Origin: Geminicoccus sp036263595
GTDB lineage: Bacteria; Pseudomonadota; Alphaproteobacteria; Geminicoccales; Geminicoccaceae
DNA: 64,000 nt
Assembly: GCF_036263595.1 (NCBI RefSeq)
Contig: NZ_DATAGQ010000201.1
Span: 1-64,000, forward strand
Reading direction: 5' to 3'
A program made the translations under genes and the position numbers. Numbering within the stretch: the stretch's first letter is position 1; every line of letters starts with the position of its first letter. The notes under the pieces were generated by a model. That model had not been told where the DNA came from and ran no database searches. It saw only the letters and a list, made by a program, of their open reading frames with translations. Of this stretch, positions 19,231 to 27,358 are shown piece by piece.

Positions 19231-22116
19231 ATGATTGAAACGAGCCGTCGATCGACGCATGCCAGCCGGCCGTTGGTGGCAGGCGATCTGGACGGAGGCG
19301 CCGGCATGCCCGCCCGCCCGTCCGGCGAAATGGCGTCGCTGGTACGAGCGTTCGACTGGTCGAGGACCGTCCTTGGGCCCATGGAATCCTGGCCCGATCG
19401 CCTGAAGGCGACGGTCGACCTGATCCTCCACGCCAGGATCCCGATGGCCCTTCTATGGGGGGCGGACGGGGTGCTGATCTACAATGACGGCTATCGGGCG
19501 ATCGCGGGCGGCCGTCATCCGGCGATCCTCGGCAAGAAGTTCTCGGATGCCTGGCCCGAGCCCGCCCGCCTCAACGCCCAGATGCTGGACGTCGTCCTTG
19601 GCGGCCAGGTCCTGCACTACCGGGACCAGCACTTGGTGCTGCACCGCGAGCACGGGCCCGAGGACGGTTGGTTCGACCTTGACTACAGCCCGGTCGTCGA
19701 CGCCCAGGGCGTGCCGGCCGGCGTCCTGATGGTCGTGACCGAGACGACCGATACGCTGCGTACCGAACAGCGTCTGCGGATGGCTCAGGAATCCGGCGGG
19801 ATCGGGACCTTCGAATGGTACCCGGACACTGGCCGGCTGGACGTCTCCCCGGAGTTCCGGAAGATCTGGGGCTTCGGGCCGCACGTCCAGGTGACGGACC
19901 GGATGCTCATGGACCTGGTGGATCCGATCGACCTGCCACGGACGGGGCCGGCCAGGATCGATCAAGCCAATCCCCTGGAATACGCCGAGTACCGCATCCG
20001 TCGGGCCGATGACGGCGAGTTGCGCTGGATCGCCCGCCGCGGCGAAGTGATCACCGCACCCGGCGGCCAGCTTCGCTTCCTCGGCGTCTCGATCGACATC
20101 ACCGACCGCAAGCAGGCCGAAGAGGCGGTGCGGACCAGCGAGGCCCGCTGGCGCGGCCTGTTCGAGCAGATGCAGGAAGGCTTCTATATCGGCGACCTGA
20201 TCCGCGATGCGAGCGACATGCCCGTCGACTTTCGCTTCGTCGAGGTCAATCCGGCCTTCGAGGTGCATACCGGCCTGCCCTGGCATGCCATGATCGGAAA
20301 GAGGGTCCGGGACGTCATCCCCGGGGCGCTGGAGCACCTGCTGCCGATCTTCGCCCGGGTGGTCGAGACGGGCACGCCCGAGCAGTTCGAGGCGCAGATC
20401 CCGGCTCTGGAGGACCGCTGGTTCGAGGCACGGGCCCGGCTGGTCGGCGGCGACCGGTTCGCGGTCCTGTTCATCGACATCACCACCCGCAAGCTCATCG
20501 AGACGGCCCTGGCCGAGAGCGAGGCACGCTTTCGCTCATTGGCGCAGTCGGTCCCGAACCATGTCTGGGCGGCCGGACCGGACGGCCGGCTGGACTGGTT
20601 CAACGACCGGGTCTGCCGCTACAGCGGGATGGACGCGGCAACGCTTTCCGGCGACGGCTGGGAGTCCATCGTCCATCCCGAGGACCAGGCGACCACCACC
20701 CTGCACTGGAAGGCGGCGCTGGCTGACGGCAGTGCCTACCAGACCGAGTTCCGCCTTCGGCGCCATGACGGTGTCTATCGCTGGCACATCGCCCGGGCAC
20801 TGCCAATCCGGTCGGAGGACGGGCAGATCCGCCGCTGGATCGGCACCAACACCGATATCGACGACCGAAAGTCGACCTCGGACGCCCTGGCTAGGCTGGC
20901 CGAAACCCTGGAGGAGCGGGTTGCCGAGCGAACCGCGGAGCTGACCAGGGCCCACGAGGCGCTCCGGCAGAGCCAGAAGATGGAGGCGGTCGGCCAGTTG
21001 ACGGGCGGGATCGCCCATGATTTCAACAACCTGCTGCAAGGGATCGTCGGCTCGCTGGACATCGTGCAGCGCCGGCTTGGCCAGGGGCGCGTGGACGATG
21101 TCGACCGCTTCGTGAGCGGTGCCATGGCGTCTGCCAACCGTGCCGCCGCCCTTACCCACCGCCTCCTGGCGTTCTCCCGCCGCCAGCCGCTCGACCCGAA
21201 GCCGTTGCGGGCCAATCCGCTGCTGGGATCGATGGAAGACCTGCTGCGGCGGACGATCGGTATGTCCATCGACCTCGCGCTGGTAACGGCCAATGATCTC
21301 TGGGAGACGCTCTGCGATGCCAACCAGCTCGAAAGTGCGGTCCTGAACCTCGCCATCAATGCCCGTGACGCCATGCCGTCGGGCGGCAGGCTGATGGTCG
21401 AAACGAGCAATGCCTGGCTCGACGAGGAAGAGGCCGCCAGGGCGGGTGAGGTGCGGCCGGGGCCCTATGTCTGCATCGCCGTGACCGACACCGGGACCGG
21501 CATGCCGCCCGACGTGGTGGAACGCGCCTTCGACCCGTTCTTCACGACCAAGCCGATCGGCAAAGGCACCGGGCTCGGCCTGTCCATGATCTACGGATTC
21601 ACCCGCCAGTCCGACGGTTTTTGCCGGATCCGTTCGGAGCCGGGCCGCGGCACCACGGTCAGCCTCTACCTGCCCCGCCATCAGTCGGCGGCCCCGGTCG
21701 AGGAGGCCGCGCCCGTCCGTCCGGTGGCACCCGAGGTCGAGGATGGCTGGACGGTGCTGGTGGTCGAGGACGACCTCACCGTTCGTGCCCTGGTGGTGGA
21801 GATCCTGCAGGAGTTGGGCTATCGCACGCTGGAGGCGAGCGACGGCCCGAGCGGGCTGCAGATCCTGGAATCGCCCGAGCGGATCGATCTCCTCCTCACC
21901 GATATCGGCCTGCCCGGGCTGAACGGCCGGCAGGTCGCCAGCGGTGCGCGTGCCTGCAGGCCGGACCTGAAGGTGCTGTTCATGACCGGCTACGCGGAGA
22001 ACGCAGCGCTCGCGAACGGCTTTCTCGGACCGAACATGGCGCTGATCACCAAGCCGTTCCCCATGGACGGACTGGTCGATCGCGTCCGCAGGATCCTGAA
22101 CGGCAACATGGAATGA
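19231..22116 (+). CDS. Hybrid histidine kinase with multiple PAS domains
   Basis: A 961-residue cytoplasmic sensor kinase. Four PAS-like modules can be traced at about 65-175, 180-292, 303-422 and 428-546, then a coiled coil (550-580), HisKA with H596 (GGIAHDFNN), HATPase with GKGTGLGLS (778-786), and a C-terminal receiver (838-958) with D891 in LLTDIGLPG and K941. No membrane helix is seen. It begins 29 bases after the preceding kinase and shares its HisKA-to-receiver layout, so the two probably arose by duplication and act in one KaiC-linked signalling block. The ATG at 19231 has no strong ribosome site; an in-frame ATG lies 25 codons downstream. Confidence 0.85.
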   Translation: MIETSRRSTHASRPLVAGDLDGGAGMPARPSGEMASLVRAFDWSRTVLGPMESWPDRLKATVDLILHARIPMALLWGADGVLIYNDGYRAIAGGRHPAILGKKFSDAWPEPARLNAQMLDVVLGGQVLHYRDQHLVLHREHGPEDGWFDLDYSPVVDAQGVPAGVLMVVTETTDTLRTEQRLRMAQESGGIGTFEWYPDTGRLDVSPEFRKIWGFGPHVQVTDRMLMDLVDPIDLPRTGPARIDQANPLEYAEYRIRRADDGELRWIARRGEVITAPGGQLRFLGVSIDITDRKQAEEAVRTSEARWRGLFEQMQEGFYIGDLIRDASDMPVDFRFVEVNPAFEVHTGLPWHAMIGKRVRDVIPGALEHLLPIFARVVETGTPEQFEAQIPALEDRWFEARARLVGGDRFAVLFIDITTRKLIETALAESEARFRSLAQSVPNHVWAAGPDGRLDWFNDRVCRYSGMDAATLSGDGWESIVHPEDQATTTLHWKAALADGSAYQTEFRLRRHDGVYRWHIARALPIRSEDGQIRRWIGTNTDIDDRKSTSDALARLAETLEERVAERTAELTRAHEALRQSQKMEAVGQLTGGIAHDFNNLLQGIVGSLDIVQRRLGQGRVDDVDRFVSGAMASANRAAALTHRLLAFSRRQPLDPKPLRANPLLGSMEDLLRRTIGMSIDLALVTANDLWETLCDANQLESAVLNLAINARDAMPSGGRLMVETSNAWLDEEEAARAGEVRPGPYVCIAVTDTGTGMPPDVVERAFDPFFTTKPIGKGTGLGLSMIYGFTRQSDGFCRIRSEPGRGTTVSLYLPRHQSAAPVEEAAPVRPVAPEVEDGWTVLVVEDDLTVRALVVEILQELGYRTLEASDGPSGLQILESPERIDLLLTDIGLPGLNGRQVASGARACRPDLKVLFMTGYAENAALANGFLGPNMALITKPFPMDGLVDRVRRILNGNME

Positions 22117-22179
22117 GCCGACGTCGGCACGATCCCCACAGCGGGGGTCGCGTTCGGCGCCGACGATGTGGGGGAATGG

Positions 22180-23085
22180 ATGAGCAGGACGATTCTCGTG
22201 ACCGGTGCGGCCGGCCTGATCGGCAGGGCGGTCGTGGAACAGCTCCTGGCGCGCGGCGACGAGGTCGTCGCCATCGACCGGGCGGCCTCGGGCAGCGGCA
22301 GGAGCGCGGTCCGCGACTGCGACCTCCGCGACAGCCACCGGCTCCATGCCATCGCGGCAGCCACGCCGTTCGACGGCATCATCCACTGCGGCGCCCATTC
22401 CGGCCCGATGGTCGCGCGGGACAACCCCTACGACCTCGTGCAGGTCAACGTGGTCGGCACCGCCAACGTGCTGGAGATCGCGCGGATCTGGAGGGTCCGC
22501 CGCCTGGTGAACTGCTCATCGGTCAGTGCCTATGGCGATACGCCCTCCGGCCTGGTGACCGAGGAAGCGCCGCTGCGGCCATCCACCGTCTACGGCGCCA
22601 CCAAGCTCGCCGCCGAGAAGATCGCGACGGCCTACTGGCAGGAGCATGGGGTGGATGCGGTGTCGCTGCGGCTGGCCTGGGTCTATGGCCCCAACCGCAC
22701 CACCTTCTGCCTGCTCCGCCAGATGGTGGCGGACACGCTGGTCGGGCGGCCGGTCCGGCTGGCCACCGGTGGTGACGCCATGCGGCAGTACATCCATGCC
22801 GACGACGCTGCCGCCGCTCTCATCGACGCGCTGGACGCAGAGAAGCTCGGCCAGCGCGCCTATACCGTGACTGGCGACGACTTCCGCACCGTGACCGAGG
22901 CCGCGGCCCTGGTGCGCAGCGTGCTGCCCGAGGCCGACATCGAGATCGGCCCCGGGCCGGAGCCGGGCGACGACGTGCAGCACCGGTTCGATATCAGTGC
23001 TGCGCGACGCGACCTCGGCTACGAGCCGGCCGTGACGCTGGAACAGGGCATCCGCGACATGGCGGACAGGCTGCGCGGGGCCTGA
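22180..23085 (+). CDS. NAD(P)-dependent epimerase/dehydratase (extended SDR)
   Basis: A 301-residue extended short-chain dehydrogenase. The Rossmann motif GAAGLIG occupies 9-15, and the catalytic Tyr and Lys are Y138 and K142 in VYGATK, with serines at 113-116 (SSVS) ahead of them. This family oxidises, reduces or epimerises nucleotide sugars or sugar acids; the exact substrate is unclear. The start is ATG 22180, closely preceded by a run of five G. It sits 63 bases after the second histidine kinase and ends six bases from the convergent end of the pfkB-like gene. The neighbouring sugar operon makes a sugar-linked role plausible. Confidence 0.78.
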   Translation: MSRTILVTGAAGLIGRAVVEQLLARGDEVVAIDRAASGSGRSAVRDCDLRDSHRLHAIAAATPFDGIIHCGAHSGPMVARDNPYDLVQVNVVGTANVLEIARIWRVRRLVNCSSVSAYGDTPSGLVTEEAPLRPSTVYGATKLAAEKIATAYWQEHGVDAVSLRLAWVYGPNRTTFCLLRQMVADTLVGRPVRLATGGDAMRQYIHADDAAAALIDALDAEKLGQRAYTVTGDDFRTVTEAAALVRSVLPEADIEIGPGPEPGDDVQHRFDISAARRDLGYEPAVTLEQGIRDMADRLRGA

Positions 23086-23091
23086 CCCGGC

Positions 23092-24048
23092 TCACGCCCG
23101 GCTGGCGAGGAAGGCGTCGATGGCCTCCGGGCCCGGCAGGCTTTCCATGCCGCCGGTGCGGGTCGCGGTGAGCGCGCCGGCGGCACAGGCCCGCCTGGCG
23201 ACCTGCTCCAGCGCCGGCTTACCCTCCAGCTGGAAGTCGCGGGCGACGAGCTCGGTCAGCAGCGTGGCCATGAAGGCGTCGCCGCAGCCGATGGTGTCGA
23301 CCGTCTCGACGACGAAGCCGTCGACCGCCATCGACGCGTTCGCCGTGTACAGCTCCGCCCCCTTCGGCCCCTTGGTCACCGCGGCGAACTGGAGGTCCGG
23401 ATGCCAGAGCGCGCAGACCGCCTGGGCGATGTCCTCGATGCCCGTGAGCATGCGCAGCTCGTCGTCGCTCACCTTGAGGATGTTCGCCGCCTGGATGACC
23501 TCGCGCCCGGCGGCGAGCATGGCGGCCTGGTCGCCCCACAGGTGCACCCGCAGGTTCGGATCCGCCGAGATGCGGATGCCCTTCTCCTTCGCGAAGGCCA
23601 TCCCGTGGCGCTGGGCGCTGGCCGAGGTCGGCTGGGCCAGGAACAGGCTGCCGACATGGAAGACCTTCGTAGCGCGCAGGATGTCCTGGTCCAGGTCGTC
23701 CGGCGACAGGTCGGAATCCGCGCAGCCATCCCGATAGAAGAAGAAGTCGCGGTCCCCTTCCGGGGTCAGGGTGACGACGGCAAGGCCGGTGCGCCGCTCG
23801 CGGGTCGTGCGGATCCCGTCGATGGACACGCCGTTGCCCCGCAGCGTGTCGACCAGCATCCGGCCGAACGCCTCGTCGCCGACCTTGGTCAGCATGGCCG
23901 AGCGTCCGCCCAGGCGCGCCACGCCGACCGCGACGTTGCCGGGCGCGCCACCGGGCTTGGCGACGAACCGCATGCTGTCGTCGGCGGCAGGAAGCGGCAC
24001 CAGGTCGATCAGCAGCTCGCCGATCGAGACGACATCGAAGCTGCTCAT
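23092..24048 (-). CDS. PfkB-family carbohydrate kinase (fructokinase-like)
   Basis: A 318-residue ribokinase/PfkB-family kinase phosphorylating a sugar with ATP. It has the N-terminal KPGGAPGNVAVGVARLG signature (31-47) and the C-terminal DTIGCGDAF anion-hole motif (251-259) with catalytic base D257. The sequence most resembles bacterial fructokinases. It is the last gene of a six-gene minus-strand sugar operon, and its ATG overlaps the stop of the ATPase gene (ATGA). The frame is open upstream for another 98 codons, but that is inside the ATPase gene and has no kinase sequence. Together with the cupin phosphoglucose isomerase it would feed an imported hexose into fructose-6-phosphate. Confidence 0.88.
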   Translation of the reverse strand: MSSFDVVSIGELLIDLVPLPAADDSMRFVAKPGGAPGNVAVGVARLGGRSAMLTKVGDEAFGRMLVDTLRGNGVSIDGIRTTRERRTGLAVVTLTPEGDRDFFFYRDGCADSDLSPDDLDQDILRATKVFHVGSLFLAQPTSASAQRHGMAFAKEKGIRISADPNLRVHLWGDQAAMLAAGREVIQAANILKVSDDELRMLTGIEDIAQAVCALWHPDLQFAAVTKGPKGAELYTANASMAVDGFVVETVDTIGCGDAFMATLLTELVARDFQLEGKPALEQVARRACAAGALTATRTGGMESLPGPEAIDAFLASRA

Positions 24049-25094
24049 GAGATGCGCTCGCCGGTTGCCTTGTCGAACAGATGGACCACGCGCGGCTCGA
24101 AGCCGACCCCGACGCGCTGGCCGATGGCGCCGTCGAAGTCCTTGTCGGCCTTGACCGTCACGGTTGCGTCGCCGCAGCGGCAGGTGACCAGCGTGTGGTC
24201 GCCGATCAGCTCGCTGGCATAGATCTCGCCGGCCAGATGGCCGCTGCCTTCGGCAGTCAGCCGCCCGTCCTCGGGCCGGATGCCCGCCACGACCGCCTTG
24301 CCGCTGCTCGTGCTGGCTGTGCCGAAGCTGCCCGACCCGCACTCGAACCGGCCCTGCGTCAGGCTGCCTTCCAGCACGTTCATCGGCGGCGAGCCGATGA
24401 ACCCGGCCACGAACAGGTTGGCCGGCCGGTTGTAGATGTTGGCCGGCGTGTCCAGTTGCTGCAACACGCCGCGTTCCAGGATCGCCACGCGGTGCGCCAG
24501 CGTCATCGCCTCGATCTGGTCGTGGGTCACGTAGATGGTGGCGATGCCCAGCTCGTGCTGCATGTGCTTGAGCTCGGCGCGCATGTGGCCGCGCAGCTTG
24601 GCGTCCAGGTTGGACAGCGGCTCGTCCATGAGGAAGGCGCTGGGTCGGCGCACGATCGCCCGGGCCAGGGCCACGCGCTGGCGCTGGCCGCCCGAGAGCT
24701 GCCGCGGGAAGCGGTCGAGCAGCTGGTCCAGCTGCACCTGCCTGGCCACGTCGCGCACGCTGCTCTCGATCTCGGCCTTCGGCCGCTTCCGGACGGCGAG
24801 CGGGTAGGCGATGTTGTCGAACACCGTCTTGTGCGGGTAGAGCGCGTAGGACTGGAAGACCATCGCGACGTCGCGGTTCTTGGGCAGCACGTTGGTGACG
24901 TCGCGCTGGCCGATCACGATCCGGCCCGAGGAAACGCTCTCCAGGCCGGCGATCATGCGCAGGGCCGTGGTCTTGCCCGAGCCGGACGCGCCCAGCAGCA
25001 CCAGGAACTCGCCCGGGTTCACCTCGAGGGAGAGCGTCTTCAGCACCTCCACCTGGCCGAAGGACTTGGAGATCCGGTCGAGAACGATGGTCAT
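24045..25094 (-). CDS. Sugar ABC transporter ATP-binding protein (UgpC/MalK type)
   Basis: A 349-residue ATPase of the CUT1 carbohydrate-importer class. Walker A GASGSGKTT is at 35-43, the signature LSGGQRQR at 133-140, and Walker B with catalytic Glu in FLMDEPLS (154-161). After about residue 235 comes a TOBE/MalK-like regulatory C-terminus (GIRPEDGRL). It lies 23 bases after the second permease, and its last codons overlap the kinase gene. The ribosome site before ATG 25094 is weak, suggesting coupling to the gene upstream. Confidence 0.93.
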   Translation of the reverse strand: MTIVLDRISKSFGQVEVLKTLSLEVNPGEFLVLLGASGSGKTTALRMIAGLESVSSGRIVIGQRDVTNVLPKNRDVAMVFQSYALYPHKTVFDNIAYPLAVRKRPKAEIESSVRDVARQVQLDQLLDRFPRQLSGGQRQRVALARAIVRRPSAFLMDEPLSNLDAKLRGHMRAELKHMQHELGIATIYVTHDQIEAMTLAHRVAILERGVLQQLDTPANIYNRPANLFVAGFIGSPPMNVLEGSLTQGRFECGSGSFGTASTSSGKAVVAGIRPEDGRLTAEGSGHLAGEIYASELIGDHTLVTCRCGDATVTVKADKDFDGAIGQRVGVGFEPRVVHLFDKATGERIS

Positions 25095-25117
25095 GGAATG
25101 GTGCTCGTCATGACGCG

Positions 25118-26155
25118 TCAGCCCTTCACCGCGCCGAGCAGCAGGCCCTTGGCGATGAAGCGCTGGAGAAGAAGGGTCAGCCCGATCACCGGCAGGATCA
25201 TGAGCAGGATCAGGACCGACATGTACCACCATTGCGGCCCGCGGGTGGCGTTCTGGGCGGCCACCAGGACCGGCATGGTCTGCGCATTGGCGCTGGAGAG
25301 GAAGAGGGCCAGCAGGTACTCGTTCCAGGCCAGGATCAGCACGAGCAGCCCGGTCGCCACCAGTCCCGGCCGGGCCAGCGGCAGCACGATCCCGAAGAAG
25401 ATCGCAAACCGCGAAGCGCCGTCCAGCGACGCGCTCTCCTCCAGGTCCTTGGGAATGGTGACGAAGAAGTCGTACATCAGCCAGACCACGATCGGCAGGT
25501 TGACCGTCGTGTAGGTGGCGATCAGCGCCGTGCGGGTGTCCAGCAGGCTCAGGCTCTGGAACATCACGTAGATCGGCAATGCTGCCACCACCGGCGGAAG
25601 GATGCGCTGGGAGATGATCCAGAACAGGATGTCGCCATTGCCGAGCGAGGCCCGCATGGTCCGCCCGACCGCGCGCGCCAGAAGCAGGAAGATGGCCAGC
25701 GCCACCACCGCCGCGATCCACCAGGGCACGCCGAACCCGGCTACCGCCACGATCATCACCCCGCCCAGGAAGATGAAGAGCAGGATCGAGGCCAGCCTTG
25801 GCGCGAACTCCAGGCGCGAGAGCGCATAGGCGGCCATCGAGCCGATCAGCATCGCCAGCACGGTCGAGACCAGCGCCACGACGATCGAGTTCATGTACGG
25901 CCGCAGCGTGTCGTTGCCGAGGTCGTAGAAGATGTAGTGCCAGGCATGCGTCGACGGCATGAAGTCGATGTACGGCAGGTAGACCGGGCCGGCGGAGACA
26001 TGGATCGGCAGCTTCAGGGACGTGATCGCGATCCAGTAGAGCGGGAACAGGACCACCAGGCTCCAGACGATCAGGGCGCCGTAGACCAGCACCGAGCCCA
26101 GCGGCGACATGGTCTCCAGCGATTTCGGCTCGGTCAGGCGCTTGAGCACGCTCAT
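25118..26155 (-). CDS. Sugar ABC transporter permease, MalG-like
   Basis: A 345-residue inner-membrane permease of the CUT1 family. The EAA loop that docks on the ATPase reads EESASLDGASRFAIFFGIVLP, in the C-terminal half, and the protein ends in FIAKGLLLGAVKG, the typical MalG-type C-terminus. About seven hydrophobic segments are seen; an extra pair of helices in the middle (about 125-170 region) makes it longer than the usual 275-300 residues. The ATG overlaps the stop of the first permease (ATGA), so the two membrane subunits are made together. Confidence 0.92.
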   Translation of the reverse strand: MSVLKRLTEPKSLETMSPLGSVLVYGALIVWSLVVLFPLYWIAITSLKLPIHVSAGPVYLPYIDFMPSTHAWHYIFYDLGNDTLRPYMNSIVVALVSTVLAMLIGSMAAYALSRLEFAPRLASILLFIFLGGVMIVAVAGFGVPWWIAAVVALAIFLLLARAVGRTMRASLGNGDILFWIISQRILPPVVAALPIYVMFQSLSLLDTRTALIATYTTVNLPIVVWLMYDFFVTIPKDLEESASLDGASRFAIFFGIVLPLARPGLVATGLLVLILAWNEYLLALFLSSANAQTMPVLVAAQNATRGPQWWYMSVLILLMILPVIGLTLLLQRFIAKGLLLGAVKG

Positions 26156-27297
26156 GCCCTTGCTCCCCGCATCGGCTTCACGACGAAATTGAAGAACGAG
26201 ACGCAGGCGATCGTGGACAGGAAGAGGAGCATGTAGGCGACCGCGGCGGAGCCGCCGAGGTTGAGCGCCCGCCACTCGATGAAGGCGTGCAGGGTCAGCG
26301 ATTCGGTCGCGATGCCAGGGCCGCCATTGGTGAGCACGTTCGGCAGGTCGATGATCTTGAAGGCCTCGATGGCACGGATCAGCACGACCGTGGCGGCCAC
26401 GGGGGCGATCGACGGCCAGGTGATGTCACGGAAGATCTGCCAGCCGCTGGCGCCATCCAGCTGGGCCGCCTCGACCTCGTCGCGCGGCTGGCTCTCGATG
26501 GCGGCCAGCAGCACGATGAAGATGAACGGGATCCACTGCCAGCTGTCGCCGATCAGCACGACGAAGCGGGCGGTCCAGGCATCCGCGGACCAGGAGGTCT
26601 GGGCATAGCCCAGCCAGCGCCAGAGCGGCGCGAAGGGCCCGACCGCCGTGTCGGCCAGCATCCGGAAGGTGTAGGCGATGCCGACGGGTGTCACCATCAG
26701 CGGCACGAAGAACAGGACGCGGAAGAAGCTTCGGCCACGGATGGGCTTGGCACAGATCAGCGCCAGGCCCAGCCCGATCACGAACTGCAGGGTCACGCCG
26801 CCCACGACATAGAACAAGGTCGTCGCGATCGTGCCGAGCTGGCCGCCCTCGCCCAGGTCCAGCGCGAACATCACCGCCAGCGCCAGGGCGGTCGCGAACG
26901 TGATCAACCGTCCGATCGAGCCGACGATGCCGACCTGGCCGGAGCGCAGGTAGCGGAGGGTGCCCCATGCCACCAGGACAGCCGTGCCGGCGATGATCGC
27001 CCAGCCCAGCAGCGTGATCGTGCCGAACGTGCCCAGCAGGTGGAACTGCTGGGAGCCGGTCAGCATCTTCCTGAAGTTGAGGGTGCCGATGAAGGTCAGC
27101 GTGTAGCCGCCCGGTGCCAGCTTGAAGCGCGACAGCGCGAGATAGGCCGACGCGATCAGCGGAAAGATCGAGAATCCGAGGATCAGGACGACCGCGGGCA
27201 TGATGAACAGGCGCCCCGCCTGCCGGTCGAGCCAATCCTGGATGCTTTCGCGTTCCGCCGGCGCCGCTGCCAACCCGGCGGTCGAGGTCAAGGCCAT
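26152..27297 (-). CDS. Sugar ABC transporter permease, MalF-like
   Basis: A 381-residue inner-membrane permease, partner of the MalG-like subunit. The docking loop DEVEAAQLDGASGWQIFRDI lies about 100 residues from the C-terminus. The N-terminal region has several extra hydrophobic stretches before the conserved transport core, giving a longer protein than usual. ATG 27297 (MALTSTAG) is chosen because the sequence further upstream is non-hydrophobic, arginine-rich filler. A strong hairpin lies between this gene and the binding-protein gene upstream. Confidence 0.92.
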   Translation of the reverse strand: MALTSTAGLAAAPAERESIQDWLDRQAGRLFIMPAVVLILGFSIFPLIASAYLALSRFKLAPGGYTLTFIGTLNFRKMLTGSQQFHLLGTFGTITLLGWAIIAGTAVLVAWGTLRYLRSGQVGIVGSIGRLITFATALALAVMFALDLGEGGQLGTIATTLFYVVGGVTLQFVIGLGLALICAKPIRGRSFFRVLFFVPLMVTPVGIAYTFRMLADTAVGPFAPLWRWLGYAQTSWSADAWTARFVVLIGDSWQWIPFIFIVLLAAIESQPRDEVEAAQLDGASGWQIFRDITWPSIAPVAATVVLIRAIEAFKIIDLPNVLTNGGPGIATESLTLHAFIEWRALNLGGSAAVAYMLLFLSTIACVSFFNFVVKPMRGARA

Positions 27298-27324
27298 GGC
27301 CGTACTGCCCTGTCGAAGGAAGAC

Positions 27325-27350
27325 GGGGCGCCCGTTGGACCGGACGCCCC
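27325..27350 (-). promoter_or_regulatory. Strong hairpin between binding-protein and permease genes
   Basis: On the minus strand the RNA would read GGGGCGTCCG, a six-base loop GTCCAA, then CGGGCGCCCC. That is a ten-pair stem with one G-U pair, nine bases past the binding-protein stop. No T-run follows, so it is more likely a partial terminator or mRNA-stabilising hairpin. In sugar ABC operons such structures keep the binding protein in excess over the permeases, and I infer that role here. Confidence 0.65.
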
Positions 27351-27358
27351 AGCGCGGA

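Noticed and set aside
24049..24342. Upstream extension of the PfkB kinase
   Set aside because: The added 98 residues show no kinase features and lie inside the ATPase gene; the ATGA overlap gives the correct start.
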